A DNA stretch of 64,000 nucleotides from Clostridioides difficile (GTDB lineage Bacteria; Bacillota; Clostridia; Peptostreptococcales; Peptostreptococcaceae), in contig CP103804.1 of assembly GCA_024919175.1 (NCBI GenBank), positions 2,604,001-2,668,000 on the forward strand, read 5' to 3'. Both the position numbers and the translations under genes were made by a program. Below, in pieces: positions 1 to 8,475 of the stretch. The notes beneath the pieces are model-generated. The model searched no databases. It saw only the letters and a list, made by a program, of their open reading frames with translations, and was not told the DNA's origin. Every line of letters begins with the position of its first letter. Position 1 is the stretch's first letter.

Positions 1-277
1 CACCTTCTGTATTCCATTCATCTATGGAACTTCCCCCTTCAGCACAAGGAATCAATCCAATCATATCTTCTTGATTTTCACAACACCATGCATCTGCAAA
101 TGATGCAGCAAGGCTAATTCCAGAAACTGGGCGGTCATAATTAATAGGTTCTGTCATCATTTGCCATCTACCATTACGTAACATCTGTATCCTTTCATTA
201 TAAATTGGAGTCACTTCGTTAATAAACCCTCTACCAGCCATATTAGACTGACCTAGCATCAAAAATGATTTAATCAT
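1..277 (-). CDS. SGNH-type carbohydrate/sialate acetylesterase (SASA family), 3' part outside window
   Basis: The first 92 codons of a gene read leftward off the window edge. The protein starts MIKSFLMLGQSNMAGRGF; the GQSNMAG block (residues 9-15, nucleophile Ser11) is the signature of the SASA / carbohydrate esterase family 6 SGNH hydrolases, which remove O-acetyl groups from sugars. A second conserved stretch, IPCAEGGSSIDEW, follows near residue 78. No signal peptide is visible, so it is probably cytoplasmic. The ATG at 275-277 has an AAAGGATGATG ribosome site just upstream and a strong repressible-looking promoter at 346-381. Substrate cannot be told from this fragment. It may be cargo of the element whose recombinase lies at 3.2 kb. 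Confidence 0.75.
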   Translation of the reverse strand, partial: MIKSFLMLGQSNMAGRGFINEVTPIYNERIQMLRNGRWQMMTEPINYDRPVSGISLAASFADAWCCENQEDMIGLIPCAEGGSSIDEWNTEG

Positions 278-328
278 TATCATCATCCTTTCTTAACTTC
301 TTATTATACTTATTTAATTGTTTATAAT

Positions 329-381
329 AGTCTAATTGGACTACATATATCTATATTAAGTCTAATTAGACTATAAGTCAA
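329..381 (-). promoter_or_regulatory. SigA promoter with two palindromic operators
   Basis: On the minus strand a -35 TTGACT (381-376) and a -10 TAATAT (358-353) are 17 nt apart. The spacer holds a perfect 14-bp palindrome, AGTCTAATTAGACT (359-372). A second copy with one changed base (329-342, AGTCTAATTGGACT on the plus strand) lies just past the expected start site. Centres are 30 bp apart, about three helical turns. This is the geometry of a repressor that blocks RNA polymerase at the esterase promoter. The regulator is not identified. Confidence 0.7.
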
Positions 382-634
382 CTCTATCACTAAAAATAAA
401 ACTTTTACCGTAAGTATTTTTCTTAGGTGTATTTCAAGAAATGAATATATTATCTGATACTTATCGGTAATAATTTAGAATTTACATGTTATTGAAAATA
501 GAAATAAAAGCTCCTTTAAAATATTTATATACTTAAAGTAAGCTTTTATTTTACAATAACTATGTTCGATTCTTGATATTAGCTCTTATGATAAAAATAA
601 TTTAAGATAAAGTTTATGCAGAATCTATATTTTA

Positions 635-1135
635 TTAGAAAGTATGGACGTATCGTACATCAGTAATTTTTTTACCCATAATCTCAATAGTATATACATC
701 ATTATTACAATAAAATCCATGTTTTTCATAAAATTTTCTTGCTCTTTGATTTTCTTCTAATACCCAAAGATAAATATTACTGAATCCTGTCAATTTCATA
801 TCATCTAAAGTACTTTGAAATATTTCATTTCCAACGCCTTTTCCAAAATATTGAGGAAGTAAATACAATGAAACTATTTCCCCCCACTCTTTTAAAGTAT
901 CATCTCTTGAATTGCCATAAGCAATACAACCAATCGGTTTATTATTATCAAAAATCATTTTAGCTGTTATTTTATTATTTCCAATTAAATCTTTAAAAGT
1001 TTCAACCCAAAAATCATCCTTTAAATTGTTCAAATAATCTTGTGGTATAATTCCCTTATATGCTATTCTCCAACTTTGAGCATAAATTTTACTTATATCT
1101 TCTACATCATCTATTACGGCTTTTCTAATTTCCAT
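635..1135 (-). CDS. GNAT family N-acetyltransferase
   Basis: A 166-residue single-domain GNAT protein, the usual length for the family. The acetyl-CoA pyrophosphate loop is visible as PQYFGKGVG (about residues 94-102), preceded by the beta-4 strand IVSLYLLP and followed by a typical C-terminal block with RARKFYEKHGF (RAxxFYEKxGF motif). The N-terminal IRKAVIDDVEDISKIY is also typical. It transfers an acetyl group from acetyl-CoA to an amine; the substrate is unknown. The ATG at 1135 has a GGAGGAG site 4-10 nt upstream. It stands alone, leftward, between non-coding gaps. Confidence 0.85.
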   Translation of the reverse strand: MEIRKAVIDDVEDISKIYAQSWRIAYKGIIPQDYLNNLKDDFWVETFKDLIGNNKITAKMIFDNNKPIGCIAYGNSRDDTLKEWGEIVSLYLLPQYFGKGVGNEIFQSTLDDMKLTGFSNIYLWVLEENQRARKFYEKHGFYCNNDVYTIEIMGKKITDVRYVHTF

Positions 1136-1459
1136 ATTCTCCTCCTTAAATATAAAATCTTTATGATAGTTATTTTTTATTTTATAATCTTTTGTAATAA
1201 TAGGCCTTTAAAATTATGTAATTTAATTTAATAAGAGTATACCAGTTTTCTTTTATACAATAAATTAAATTTTAATAATATTTTACAATAATACTTATAT
1301 TTAAAATCTTAATAATATTTTATAAAAGATAAAATTATAATATATAATCAAAGTTTCAATGAGTATATTATTAGTTAAGGATTTATTATAAATTAAATGT
1401 TTGAATTTCAATATTAAATTTTTAAATATATTTGTCCCATTTTATTTCATAAAGAAGTG
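1136..1459. other. Intergenic, AT-rich
   Basis: About 320 bases between two leftward genes. Apart from the ribosome site of the GNAT gene at its left end, I see no convincing ORF, hairpin or operator. Confidence 0.5.
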
Positions 1460-1741
1460 CTAATTACTAGCAACTTCCTTATTTAATTTTTGCACTTTTA
1501 GTTCTATATCTATAATTATTTTTTCTATTGCTTCATATATTCTATTATCTTTCTCTAGTTTTTCTTCTACTGTAAACTTTCTTCCTAGGATTGTTTCAGG
1601 AGATACTACATGGCATATAGTATTTCCATGTAGCACTGTCATGGATATTTTATAACCATCATCATCTGTTGGAACACCTACATCATTATCAAGGTATGTT
1701 ATAGTAGTCGTACCATCCAAATCTTTTTCTATCTTTGGCAT
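1460..1741 (-). CDS. Hypothetical 93-aa acidic protein
   Basis: Not recognised. The protein starts MPKIEKDLDGTTTITYLDND, is acidic in its first third, has a beta-strand-like middle (YKISMTVLHGNTICHVVS) and ends in a charged amphipathic helix with coiled-coil character (about residues 55-90, EEKLEKDNRIYEAIEKIIID). There is no signal peptide or membrane segment. The evidence that it is real is the very strong AAAGGAGGAGGGG ribosome site before the ATG at 1741 and the uninterrupted frame. It lies among genes likely to be mobile-element cargo. Function unknown. Confidence 0.6.
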   Translation of the reverse strand: MPKIEKDLDGTTTITYLDNDVGVPTDDDGYKISMTVLHGNTICHVVSPETILGRKFTVEEKLEKDNRIYEAIEKIIIDIELKVQKLNKEVASN

Positions 1742-2103
1742 GCAAATCCCCTCCTCCTTTTATATTTTATGTCTATTAAAAATTGTCCTATTCTTAATTA
1801 GTATTTATAAATATTTGAGTATTGTAACTTGTGGAAAATAGCAATATATAGCCAAATACTCCATAGAGTTAAGTACTCGATTAGACAGCTTATATATCAA
1901 ATTAAAAACTAGTGTATTCTAATAAAATTAAGTGCTAAACTATGATATACTAAATATAAAAAAGTTATATAATTAATAACTTTAATACTTAAGCTAATTT
2001 TAAATATTAAATACAGCCTTTATTATGCTAGTCAATTTGTGCATAAAAAGAGAGGAAGAATTATTTGAAAATATGTATTATAAAAATATAAGGAGCTGAT
2101 TTT
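1742..2103. other. Divergent intergenic region
   Basis: About 360 AT-rich bases between the leftward 93-aa gene and the rightward AraC gene, so promoters for both should lie here. I see the ribosome sites at either end but no -35/-10 pair that stands out from the AT-rich background. Confidence 0.4.
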
Positions 2104-2964
2104 ATGGAATGGATTGAAAGACTAAACAAAGCAATTAACTATATTGAAGAAAACATAACAAAAGAAATTGAATATGAGCAACTGGCAAAAATAGCTTGTT
2201 GTTCTACATATCATTTTCAAAGGATGTTTGCTTATATGGCAGATGTACCTCTTTCTGAGTATATTCGACGCAGACGTATGTCTTTGGCAGCTGTAGAATT
2301 GCAAAATGATAATAAAAAAATCATTGATGTAGCTTTAAAATATGGATATTCTTCTCCAACAGCGTTTAATCGTGCCTTTAAAAGCATTCATGGCATTGCA
2401 CCATCAATTATACAAAAAGAAGATACAGTAAACTTGAAGGCCTTTCCTCCAATTAGCTTTAAAATTACTATTAAAGGAGCTGAAGAAATGAATTATAGAA
2501 TTGAAAAAAAAGAAGAATTCCGTATTGTAGGTGTATCTCAACCCCTTCACACTGAGTTAGAAAAAAACTTTGAGATTGTTCCAAAAATGTGGCAACAATC
2601 TGCATTAGATGGAACTATTCAAAAACTACTACCTATGATGAATAGCCAACCAAAAGGTGTATTAGGTGTAAGTGTGTGTAATGACTCAGAAGATTGGAAA
2701 TACTTTATCTCTGTTGCAAGCACAGAATCCATAGATGATAAATTAGATGAATATATTATTCCACCATTTACTTGGGCAATATTTTCTGGAGAAGGACAAT
2801 GCCCACAAGCGATACAAGAACTAGAAAAACGTATTATAACAGAATGGTTGCCTACTTCTGGATATGAGTATGACAATGGTCCTGATATTGAACTTTACTT
2901 AAATCCAGAACCACAAAATGCTAAATTTGAAGTATGGGTACCTGTCAAAAAAAATAATCTATAA
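2104..2964 (+). CDS. AraC family regulator with GyrI-like effector-binding domain
   Basis: A 286-residue transcription factor. The N-terminal 105 residues form a double helix-turn-helix of the AraC/XylS type (AKIACCSTYHFQRMF, then IIDVALKYGYSSPTAFNRAF and a terminal G-x-x-P-S). Residues about 128-284 form a GyrI-like small-molecule-binding domain ending FEVWVPV. This order is that of Rob and SoxS-like multidrug regulators, which bind hydrophobic compounds through the C-terminal part. The ATG at 2104 follows AAGGAG at 9 nt spacing. A target gene is not obvious; the gene ahead of it is divergent and the one behind it is the recombinase. Confidence 0.88.
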   Translation: MEWIERLNKAINYIEENITKEIEYEQLAKIACCSTYHFQRMFAYMADVPLSEYIRRRRMSLAAVELQNDNKKIIDVALKYGYSSPTAFNRAFKSIHGIAPSIIQKEDTVNLKAFPPISFKITIKGAEEMNYRIEKKEEFRIVGVSQPLHTELEKNFEIVPKMWQQSALDGTIQKLLPMMNSQPKGVLGVSVCNDSEDWKYFISVASTESIDDKLDEYIIPPFTWAIFSGEGQCPQAIQELEKRIITEWLPTSGYEYDNGPDIELYLNPEPQNAKFEVWVPVKKNNL

Positions 2965-3057
2965 ATTTATAATCTATATGGATATAAAAATAGAAGGATA
3001 GAATTTATACAAGAATGAAGTTTTATTTACAATAATAATGATTTGAATATATATATG

Positions 3058-3107
3058 AAAATAAACATGTTAAAAAATAAAATCTATTTTTTACATGTTT
3101 ATTTTTT
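3058..3107. terminator. Intrinsic terminator after the AraC gene
   Basis: Inverted repeat with arms 3058-3079 and 3085-3105 (AAAATAAACATGT core, one bulged base), 5-nt loop, followed by T6 at 3102-3107. The stem is AT-rich but long and near symmetrical, so it could act in both directions. Confidence 0.65.
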
Positions 3108-3165
3108 ATGTTTTAAATATAATTAGTTTGCTGATGAATATAATATATTCAAGGAGTGTGATTTA

Positions 3166-4677
3166 ATGAATGTCTCTATTTATCTGAGAAAAAGTAGAGC
3201 TGATGAAGAAGCAGAACACAGAGGTGAGTTTGAAACTTTAAGTAGACATAAAACCACTCTATTAAAACTAGCAAAAGAACTAAACTTAAATGTAGTTGAT
3301 GTTAAAGAAGAACTTATTTCTGGAGAAAGCATAGAATATAGACCTAAAATGTTGGAGCTACTAGATGAAGTTAAAAGTAATAATTATGATGCTGTTTTAG
3401 TAATGGATATTGACCGTTTAGGACGTGGAAATATGCAAGACCAAGGGCTGATATTAGATACGTTTAAAAAATCCAAAACAAAAATTATTACACCTAGAAA
3501 AACTTATGATTTAAATGATGAATTTGATGAAGAATATTCCGAATTTGAAGCTTTTATGGCTCGTAAGGAATTAAAGTTAATATCTAGACGTATGCAAAGA
3601 GGAAAAATTAAAAGTATTGAAGAAGGTAAGTTCATTGCTCAGTCTCCTCCTTATGGATATAATATTAAATACTTAAACAACAAAGAAAGAGTACTTGTAG
3701 TAGATAAAGATAAAGCAAATGTTATTAAAATAATATTCGATATGTATCTAAAAGGAGAAGGAGCCTGTAAAATATCTAAGTATCTAAATGAGCTTGGTTA
3801 TAAAACCACAACAGGTAGAACTTGGTATGAGAAAGGTGTAAGAGATATTATAAAAAATAAAATATATTGTGGGTACATAGTCTGGAATAGAGTTGAGAGA
3901 AAAAGGAATTCTAGTAGAACCAGAGGTATTGAAGAACAAATTGAAGTAAAAGGAAATCATGAATCAATAATAAGTGAAGAAATATGGAACAAAGCACAAT
4001 ATATAAGAAAAAAACGCAATAACTCTCCTACCTCAACTAGTAAAATAAGCAATCCATTAGCTGGAATTATAAAATGTGGATACTGTGGCTATACTTTAGT
4101 TGCAAAGTCTAATACATCATCAAGCGGATATGAAAAATATATAGTCTGCACTAATTGTAAAAATAAATCTACAAAATTATACATATTAGAAAATAAAATT
4201 TTAGAAGCTTTAAGTAAGTGGTTAGTAGATTATAAATTATCTCCTTTAAAAAAAGAAGTTACTTTTAAAGATAACTTTGAAGATAATTTAAAATGTACTT
4301 TAATTGGTTTAAAAAAAGAGCTTGCCAACTTAGAAAAACAAAAAGGGGGATTACATGATTTTTTAGAGCAAGGTATATATAGTTCAGATATATTTATAGA
4401 ACGTTTAAATATACTTACATTACGTATAGAAGATGTTAAAAGTTCTATAAATAAAGTAAATATAGATATTGAGATAGCAAAGGAAAAAAGTACTATTAAA
4501 ACACAAATCATTCCTAAACTTGAAAGAGTTTTAAGAGAATATACAGAAGAAAAAGAACCTTATCTAAAAAATATATTGCTTAAAACTGTGATTGACCATG
4601 CTGTATATAAAAAAGAACCAAATCAAAAACGCGATGATTTTTCTTTAGTACTATACCCTAATATACCAAAATATTAA
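3166..4677 (+). CDS. Large serine site-specific recombinase
   Basis: A 503-residue recombinase of the large serine family (TndX / phage integrase type). The N-terminal resolvase domain (1-150) has the nucleophile in YLRKSR (Ser10) and the catalytic arginines in DIDRLGRG. The recombinase domain follows (about 155-285, with PPYGYNI). A zinc ribbon comes next (CGYCGYTL ... CTNC, about 305-340), then a coiled coil (about 375-450). All key residues are present, so it looks active. The ATG at 3166 follows AAGGAGTG. Its TAA stop is in the same frame as the downstream gene remnant, so the junction lies in or just after its 3' end. Confidence 0.92.
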   Translation: MNVSIYLRKSRADEEAEHRGEFETLSRHKTTLLKLAKELNLNVVDVKEELISGESIEYRPKMLELLDEVKSNNYDAVLVMDIDRLGRGNMQDQGLILDTFKKSKTKIITPRKTYDLNDEFDEEYSEFEAFMARKELKLISRRMQRGKIKSIEEGKFIAQSPPYGYNIKYLNNKERVLVVDKDKANVIKIIFDMYLKGEGACKISKYLNELGYKTTTGRTWYEKGVRDIIKNKIYCGYIVWNRVERKRNSSRTRGIEEQIEVKGNHESIISEEIWNKAQYIRKKRNNSPTSTSKISNPLAGIIKCGYCGYTLVAKSNTSSSGYEKYIVCTNCKNKSTKLYILENKILEALSKWLVDYKLSPLKKEVTFKDNFEDNLKCTLIGLKKELANLEKQKGGLHDFLEQGIYSSDIFIERLNILTLRIEDVKSSINKVNIDIEIAKEKSTIKTQIIPKLERVLREYTEEKEPYLKNILLKTVIDHAVYKKEPNQKRDDFSLVLYPNIPKY

Positions 4678-4704
4678 GAAGTATTAAGAGGTATTAAGTG
4701 TTAT
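4678..4704. repeat. Short tandem repeat at the recombinase/target junction (possible att site)
   Basis: Directly after the recombinase stop the sequence has two tandem copies of GTATTAAG separated by 2 nt (4681-4688 and 4691-4698). The join to recognisable substrate-binding-protein sequence is within about 20 bases. This is a candidate attachment-site arm; the exact crossover cannot be placed without the other end or an empty site. Confidence 0.35.
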
Positions 4705-5211
4705 AATCAAACTGATTACCAATTTGGAGTAATGGCTGGAGCTTTTGCAGGTGGAGAGGGTGACTTTACAACAGCTTTTGAACCTACTGCAACTGCTATG
4801 GAAAAAGAAGGTAGTGGATATATAGTAACATCTATAGGAAAAGATTCTGGAGAAATACCATTCACAGCTTACTCTACGACAAAATCTTACATGAAAAATA
4901 ATAAAGATTTAATTCAAAGATTTACAAATGCTGTTTATAGAGGTCAATTATGGGTTCAAAAAGCTCCTAGCAAGGAAATCGCAGAGGCTATGCAACCTTT
5001 CTTTGAAGATATATCTCTAGAAGATTTAATAACAGTTGTAGATAGATATAAGTCAATAGATGCATGGTCTCAAAATCCTGTCTTGAAAGAAGAAGGATTA
5101 AACAAATTAATGGATGTTATGAAAGAAGCTAAGGAATTAGACAAAGAAGCACCTTACAAAGACATCGTAAACACTGAGTTTGCAAATAATGCAATAAAAA
5201 ATATTAAATAA
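4690..5211 (+). pseudogene. ABC transporter substrate-binding protein (SsuA/NMT1-like), 5' part missing
   Basis: An open frame that keeps only the C-terminal half of a periplasmic-binding-protein-fold lipoprotein of the SsuA/ThiY/NMT1 group, which deliver sulfonates, nitrate or thiamine precursors to ABC importers. Visible family blocks are GIKCYNQTDYQFGVMAGAF, then GDFTTAFEPTATAMEKEG and KDSGEIPFTAYSTTKSYM, and the terminal helical region rich in Lys and Glu. The signal peptide, lipobox and first lobe are absent. The homology starts before the first ATG (4732), up to the recombinase stop, which shows the gene was cut rather than short by nature. A ribosome site before 4732 is not evident. 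Confidence 0.8.
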
Positions 5212-5295
5212 AAACATGTCAGAAATATATAGATTTAATAGATGAAAAGCTTAGTAGCTTTATCTATAAATTTATATAATTATATAAAAAAGTAT

Positions 5296-5327
5296 AAAAA
5301 GAGAGTCTTTTAAAAGACTCTCTTTTT
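5296..5327. terminator. Bidirectional terminator
   Basis: Perfect palindrome AAAAAGAGAGTCTTTT / AAAAGACTCTCTTTTT (5296-5311 and 5312-5327) with T-runs on both strands, placed between the rightward gene remnant and the leftward cupin gene. Confidence 0.85.
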
Positions 5328-5383
5328 TGAGATTAAAGTTTATATAAAAAAATAGAATCAAAGCACTAATTATACTTATATAT

Positions 5384-5731
5384 CTATCCTCTATATTCTG
5401 CTCCAGCATTAATTTTTGTAATTTGAACAGCAACCATTTCTTCGTTGTTTCCATTAGTGATTTCATGCCATTCTCCTGTTGGAACAAAAACAGTGTCACC
5501 TTTTTTTACATCACATTCATGTTCACCAAGTTTCATTTTACCTTCTCCTTTTAAGAAAACAAATATTTGTTCACCATTAGGATGTCTATGGGCATTAAGA
5601 ACTTGATTAGGTTTAAAATAATAAACTTCTGAAGTTATGTCATTACCAGCAAATACTGGTATTTTTGGTACTGCTGAATCATTATACTGAGCTAAGCTTC
5701 CATCTAATAAATTCTTTTTATTTTCATGCAT
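5384..5731 (-). CDS. Cupin domain protein
   Basis: A 115-residue single-domain cupin. The metal-binding motif 1 reads H48-R-H50-PNGE54, followed by FVFLKGEGKMKLG, and motif 2 contains His89 in PTGEWHE, so the usual three-His one-Glu site is complete. Such small cupins bind a divalent metal and act as dioxygenases, isomerases or quercetinase-like enzymes, or as sensors; the substrate cannot be told. The ATG at 5731 is preceded by AGAGGT. It is monocistronic between a terminator and the broken M56 gene, which is read in the same direction. Confidence 0.85.
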   Translation of the reverse strand: MHENKKNLLDGSLAQYNDSAVPKIPVFAGNDITSEVYYFKPNQVLNAHRHPNGEQIFVFLKGEGKMKLGEHECDVKKGDTVFVPTGEWHEITNGNNEEMVAVQITKINAGAEYRG

Positions 5732-5855
5732 ACTATAAATACCTCTTTTCTATATTATAGATTACTATTATTATTCCAATATAAAAAAATAGTATTCTCG
5801 TTCTACATAATAGGAATAAAATTCTTTTCTAAATATAATGTCTTAATGTAAATTA

Positions 5856-5908
5856 AGTTTTTGAGTATTTTTATTAAATTTATACTTTAATATTTTAACT
5901 CAAAAACT
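5856..5908. terminator. Inverted repeat after the M56 gene, possible terminator
   Basis: Perfect 11-bp arms, AGTTTTTGAGT (5856-5866) and ACTCAAAAACT (5898-5908), separated by 31 AT-rich bases, 17 nt past the end of the leftward M56 frame. There is only a weak T-run, so the terminator role is uncertain. Confidence 0.35.
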
Positions 5909-5924
5909 ATTTTATTACATATAT

Positions 5925-6953
5925 TTAATAATCATCTTTGTTTTTTTCTACTATTTTAATGTTTTTCTCATAGGTTGGTTTGCTTCTAATTCTATTTTCA
6001 ATATATGTTGGATTTGAAATAGAACTATTCAAAAAATTTGTAGAGACAAATTCTAATTTTAAATATGTTATTAATGAAAATAAACATAAAAATAATGCTA
6101 CAAAAACACTTTTTTTATATTTTTCATTAAACATATAGTAAACACGTTTTTGAATATCTGATTTTTGATGTAAACCAGCTACAAATTTATTTGAATAATT
6201 TAAATTTTTTCTCATTATATTTATGATAATTAAAGCATACTCTTTTTTATCTTCTATACTATTATTTTTTTAAACTCTTTCATCACAATAAAGTTCACAA
6301 TCTAAATCTATAATCTTATCTATAATATACATAAAAGGATTAAACCAATAAATGCATTTTAAAAATAACATTAAGTATTTAATATAAAGATCTTTATTCT
6401 TAAAATGTATAAGTTCATGTCTAAATATCCATTCAAGCTCTTTTAATGTATACTCACATGGTGGTAAAAGAACACAAGAATCAAAAAATGAAGGTGTTTC
6501 AATTTCATAAGTGTATTTAAGTTTTATCTCTTTACTTATTTTTAGTTCTCTCAATAAATTTTCATAAAGGCTAATTATCTCTTTATCATCTACCTCATAA
6601 GATAAGTCATTAATTAAGTTTTTGAGTTTTATATATTGCCAAATAGTGTAAATTAAACATATTATTACACCAGTAATCCAAATAAACATTAAAAGGTTAC
6701 TTTTAGAAATATAGATGTTATTAAAGTTTTCTAGTTTTATCTTTTTAATACTATCTTGATATTTCAATTCATTAAAAGTAAAAGTATAATATGTAAATGG
6801 TAGTAAGAGTTTAATAACTATAGTAAGCCATATGTGATAATTAAATTTTCTACTAAAATTTTTAAATACGCTTATTCTAAAGACCAATAAAAGAATTAGG
6901 AATAAATTGCTTACTAAAACCGTTCTAAAAATATCGCTTAGAATTAAACTCAT
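5925..6953 (-). pseudogene. M56 (BlaR1/MecR1-like) membrane metallopeptidase, interrupted by one in-frame stop
   Basis: The first 227 codons encode membrane helices, the zinc-protease motif HELIH (179-183) within EWIFRHELIHFKNKDLY, and the downstream CELYCDERV that ends the protease domain. A TAA at 6270-6272 then stops translation. Without any frame change the reading continues KNNSIEDKKEYALIIINI and on to a further membrane helix, ending at 5925, as an intact M56 protein would. The likely lesion is a Leu codon TTA changed to TAA. BlaR1-type proteins cleave a BlaI-type repressor encoded next to them; no such gene is adjacent here, but an orphan BlaI lies at 49.9 kb. Confidence 0.85.
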
Positions 6954-7239
6954 AGACTCTCCTCTCCATCATATATATTCTTTAATATTTTTATTCAAAT
7001 TTTAACAATTTATAAAATTAGTTCAATAGCAGTATTTTGTATTTAATTTTATGTATAGAGTAATTATAATTGTCATTACTAAAATTTACTAGTCTTATTT
7101 TGTCACCCCTACTTGCCAATAAATTTATTTAATATTAGACTTGCAAAACCCAAGTTATCATAAAACTATTTATATTAATTAAAATCTTAAATTCATTAGA
7201 TTTAATATAATTTACATTTTAAATTAAATTAGTACAAAA

Positions 7240-7271
7240 GGCATAAAATATATTATTTTATGCCCTTTTTT
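7240..7271 (+). terminator. Intrinsic terminator with no gene before it
   Basis: Ten-bp stem GGCATAAAAT / ATTTTATGCC (7240-7249, 7255-7264) with a 5-nt loop and a C plus T6 tail on the plus strand. No rightward gene precedes it; the nearest upstream start would be in the gap after the leftward M56 gene. It may end a small RNA or an unannotated transcript. Confidence 0.6.
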
Positions 7272-7933
7272 AACAATATAGTTTTTTCAACGTTTATAGA
7301 AATATAAATCGTTCATTTGTCAGTAAAATGTCAGTGATTTTTTTGGATTTTTTTATTATTTTTTTCACTTTTTAAGATTCTCATAAACATTATATTTGGA
7401 TTTATGTCTTTAAAATTTATAGAAATCGCATATATTAATTTATTACTTTAAATAGTTTTACATTGCATTATTTACGCTTTATAAACTTTTTTGTTTTAGC
7501 TATATCACATTTACGTCATAAAGAGTTCATCGAATTTTACTTTCATTCAAATTCTTTTTTAATTAAAAACCAGTTCTATCTCATAAATTTCCATTGAAAA
7601 TATTTGCGTTTCTGTTTTTTTATTTTAGCAAACTTTACTTTTATTTTTTTAATTAAATTCATAAATTTCATTTTTATAAAATTCATCTAAAATTTACCTC
7701 TTTGTATTTTAGATTTTAAATAGTTTCTAAAAAAACACACGATGTTTTATACCTATTTCATATAATTTTCCTTAAAATCCATTTAAATGCTTAATTGGAT
7801 ACCCAAGCTATAAATTCGCCAGAAAAGTTAACTATATTTATATTATGTAAACTTAATTGAATTTTGAAAGCTTCATTTATATTTTTAAATAGTCAATATA
7901 AACTTGAAATTATTTTTACAGTGATTTATATTA

Positions 7934-7966
7934 ATATTATGAATATTTATTTAATATTCATAATAT
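7934..7966. promoter_or_regulatory. 13-bp inverted repeat, possible operator
   Basis: Perfect arms ATATTATGAATAT (7934-7946) and ATATTCATAATAT (7954-7966) separated by 7 bp, ending 28 bp before the ATG of the flavin-type protein. The position over the expected promoter/start region suggests a dimeric regulator site, or a 5'-UTR hairpin. Confidence 0.45.
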
Positions 7967-7994
7967 CAATATTAAATATAAAGGGGATTTAGTC

Positions 7995-8396
7995 ATGGAA
8001 AAAATAATGAATTTTTTAAAAGAAAATCCAACTTTCTACTTTGCTACAGTTGAAGATAATAAACCAAGAGTCAGACCATTTGGATTCGTAATGGATTATG
8101 AAGGAAGATTATATTTTGGAATCGGAAAACACAAAGCTTCTTATAAACAATTACTTTCAAATCCTAATGTTGAAATTTCTACAGCAAATAAGGAAGGAAA
8201 ATGGATTAGAATTAAAGGGAAAGCAGTTTTTGATGAAAATAAAGATGCGCTTAAAAAAGCATTTGAAATCTTACCTTCATTAAAAAAAATGTACAATGAA
8301 GAAACAGGTATGTCATTGGGTCTAATTTATTTAGAAAATATTGATGCTGAATTTGCTGACCTAATGACAGGTCAATTCGAAAAGATAACTTTATAA
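7995..8396 (+). CDS. Pyridoxamine 5'-phosphate oxidase-like FMN-binding split-barrel protein
   Basis: A 133-residue protein of the PNPOx-like split-barrel group. Family features are the opening MNFLKENPTFYFATVEDNKPRVRPF, GRLYFGIGKHKASYKQL and the strand NVEISTANKEGKWIRIKGKA. Small members of this group bind FMN, F420 or haem and reduce small molecules; they also occur as nitroimidazole reductases, but nothing here fixes the substrate. The ATG at 7995 follows AAAGGGGAT. It is a single gene with its own terminator behind and an inverted repeat ahead. Confidence 0.85.
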   Translation: MEKIMNFLKENPTFYFATVEDNKPRVRPFGFVMDYEGRLYFGIGKHKASYKQLLSNPNVEISTANKEGKWIRIKGKAVFDENKDALKKAFEILPSLKKMYNEETGMSLGLIYLENIDAEFADLMTGQFEKITL

Positions 8397-8414
8397 TTAT
8401 TGGATTTTTACATA

Positions 8415-8457
8415 AAAAATACTAGATATAAATTCATGATTTATATCTAGTATTTTT
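8415..8457. terminator. Bidirectional terminator
   Basis: Perfect 19-bp stem (8415-8433 and 8439-8457) with a 5-nt loop and T/A runs at both sides, between the rightward flavin protein and the leftward YdcF gene. Confidence 0.85.
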
Positions 8458-8475
8458 ATTTGTCATCTATCAGCC

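Larger units (their letters stand above)
1..4690. mobile_element. Probable end of an integrative element carrying a large serine recombinase
   Basis: Inference from context. A large serine recombinase ends at 4677, and a substrate-binding-protein gene without its 5' part begins at once, in the same reading frame. Element-encoded recombinases of this class usually sit at one end of the element. The genes to the left (esterase, GNAT, 93-aa protein, AraC) would then be cargo, and the missing part of the target gene should lie at the other end of the element, outside the window. The left boundary is not visible. Confidence 0.45.
6954..7994. other. Gene-poor 1-kb gap
   Basis: No ORF with a ribosome site is visible on either strand. 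It holds an orphan terminator hairpin at 7240-7271 (listed separately) and, at the right end, a 13-bp inverted repeat before the next gene. The stretch 7380-7880 is AT-rich and featureless to me. Confidence 0.5.

Noticed and set aside
4678..4704. Natural fusion of the recombinase with the substrate-binding remnant
   Set aside because: They share a frame but a TAA separates them and the remnant lacks its first lobe; an insertion junction is a simpler account than a fusion gene.
5272..5499. 75-codon leftward frame under the cupin gene
   Set aside because: It overlaps the terminator and the 3' part of the cupin frame; the hydrophobic end comes from T-rich non-coding sequence.
8098..8283. 61-codon frame within the split-barrel gene
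   Set aside because: Out-of-frame overlap inside a well-supported gene.
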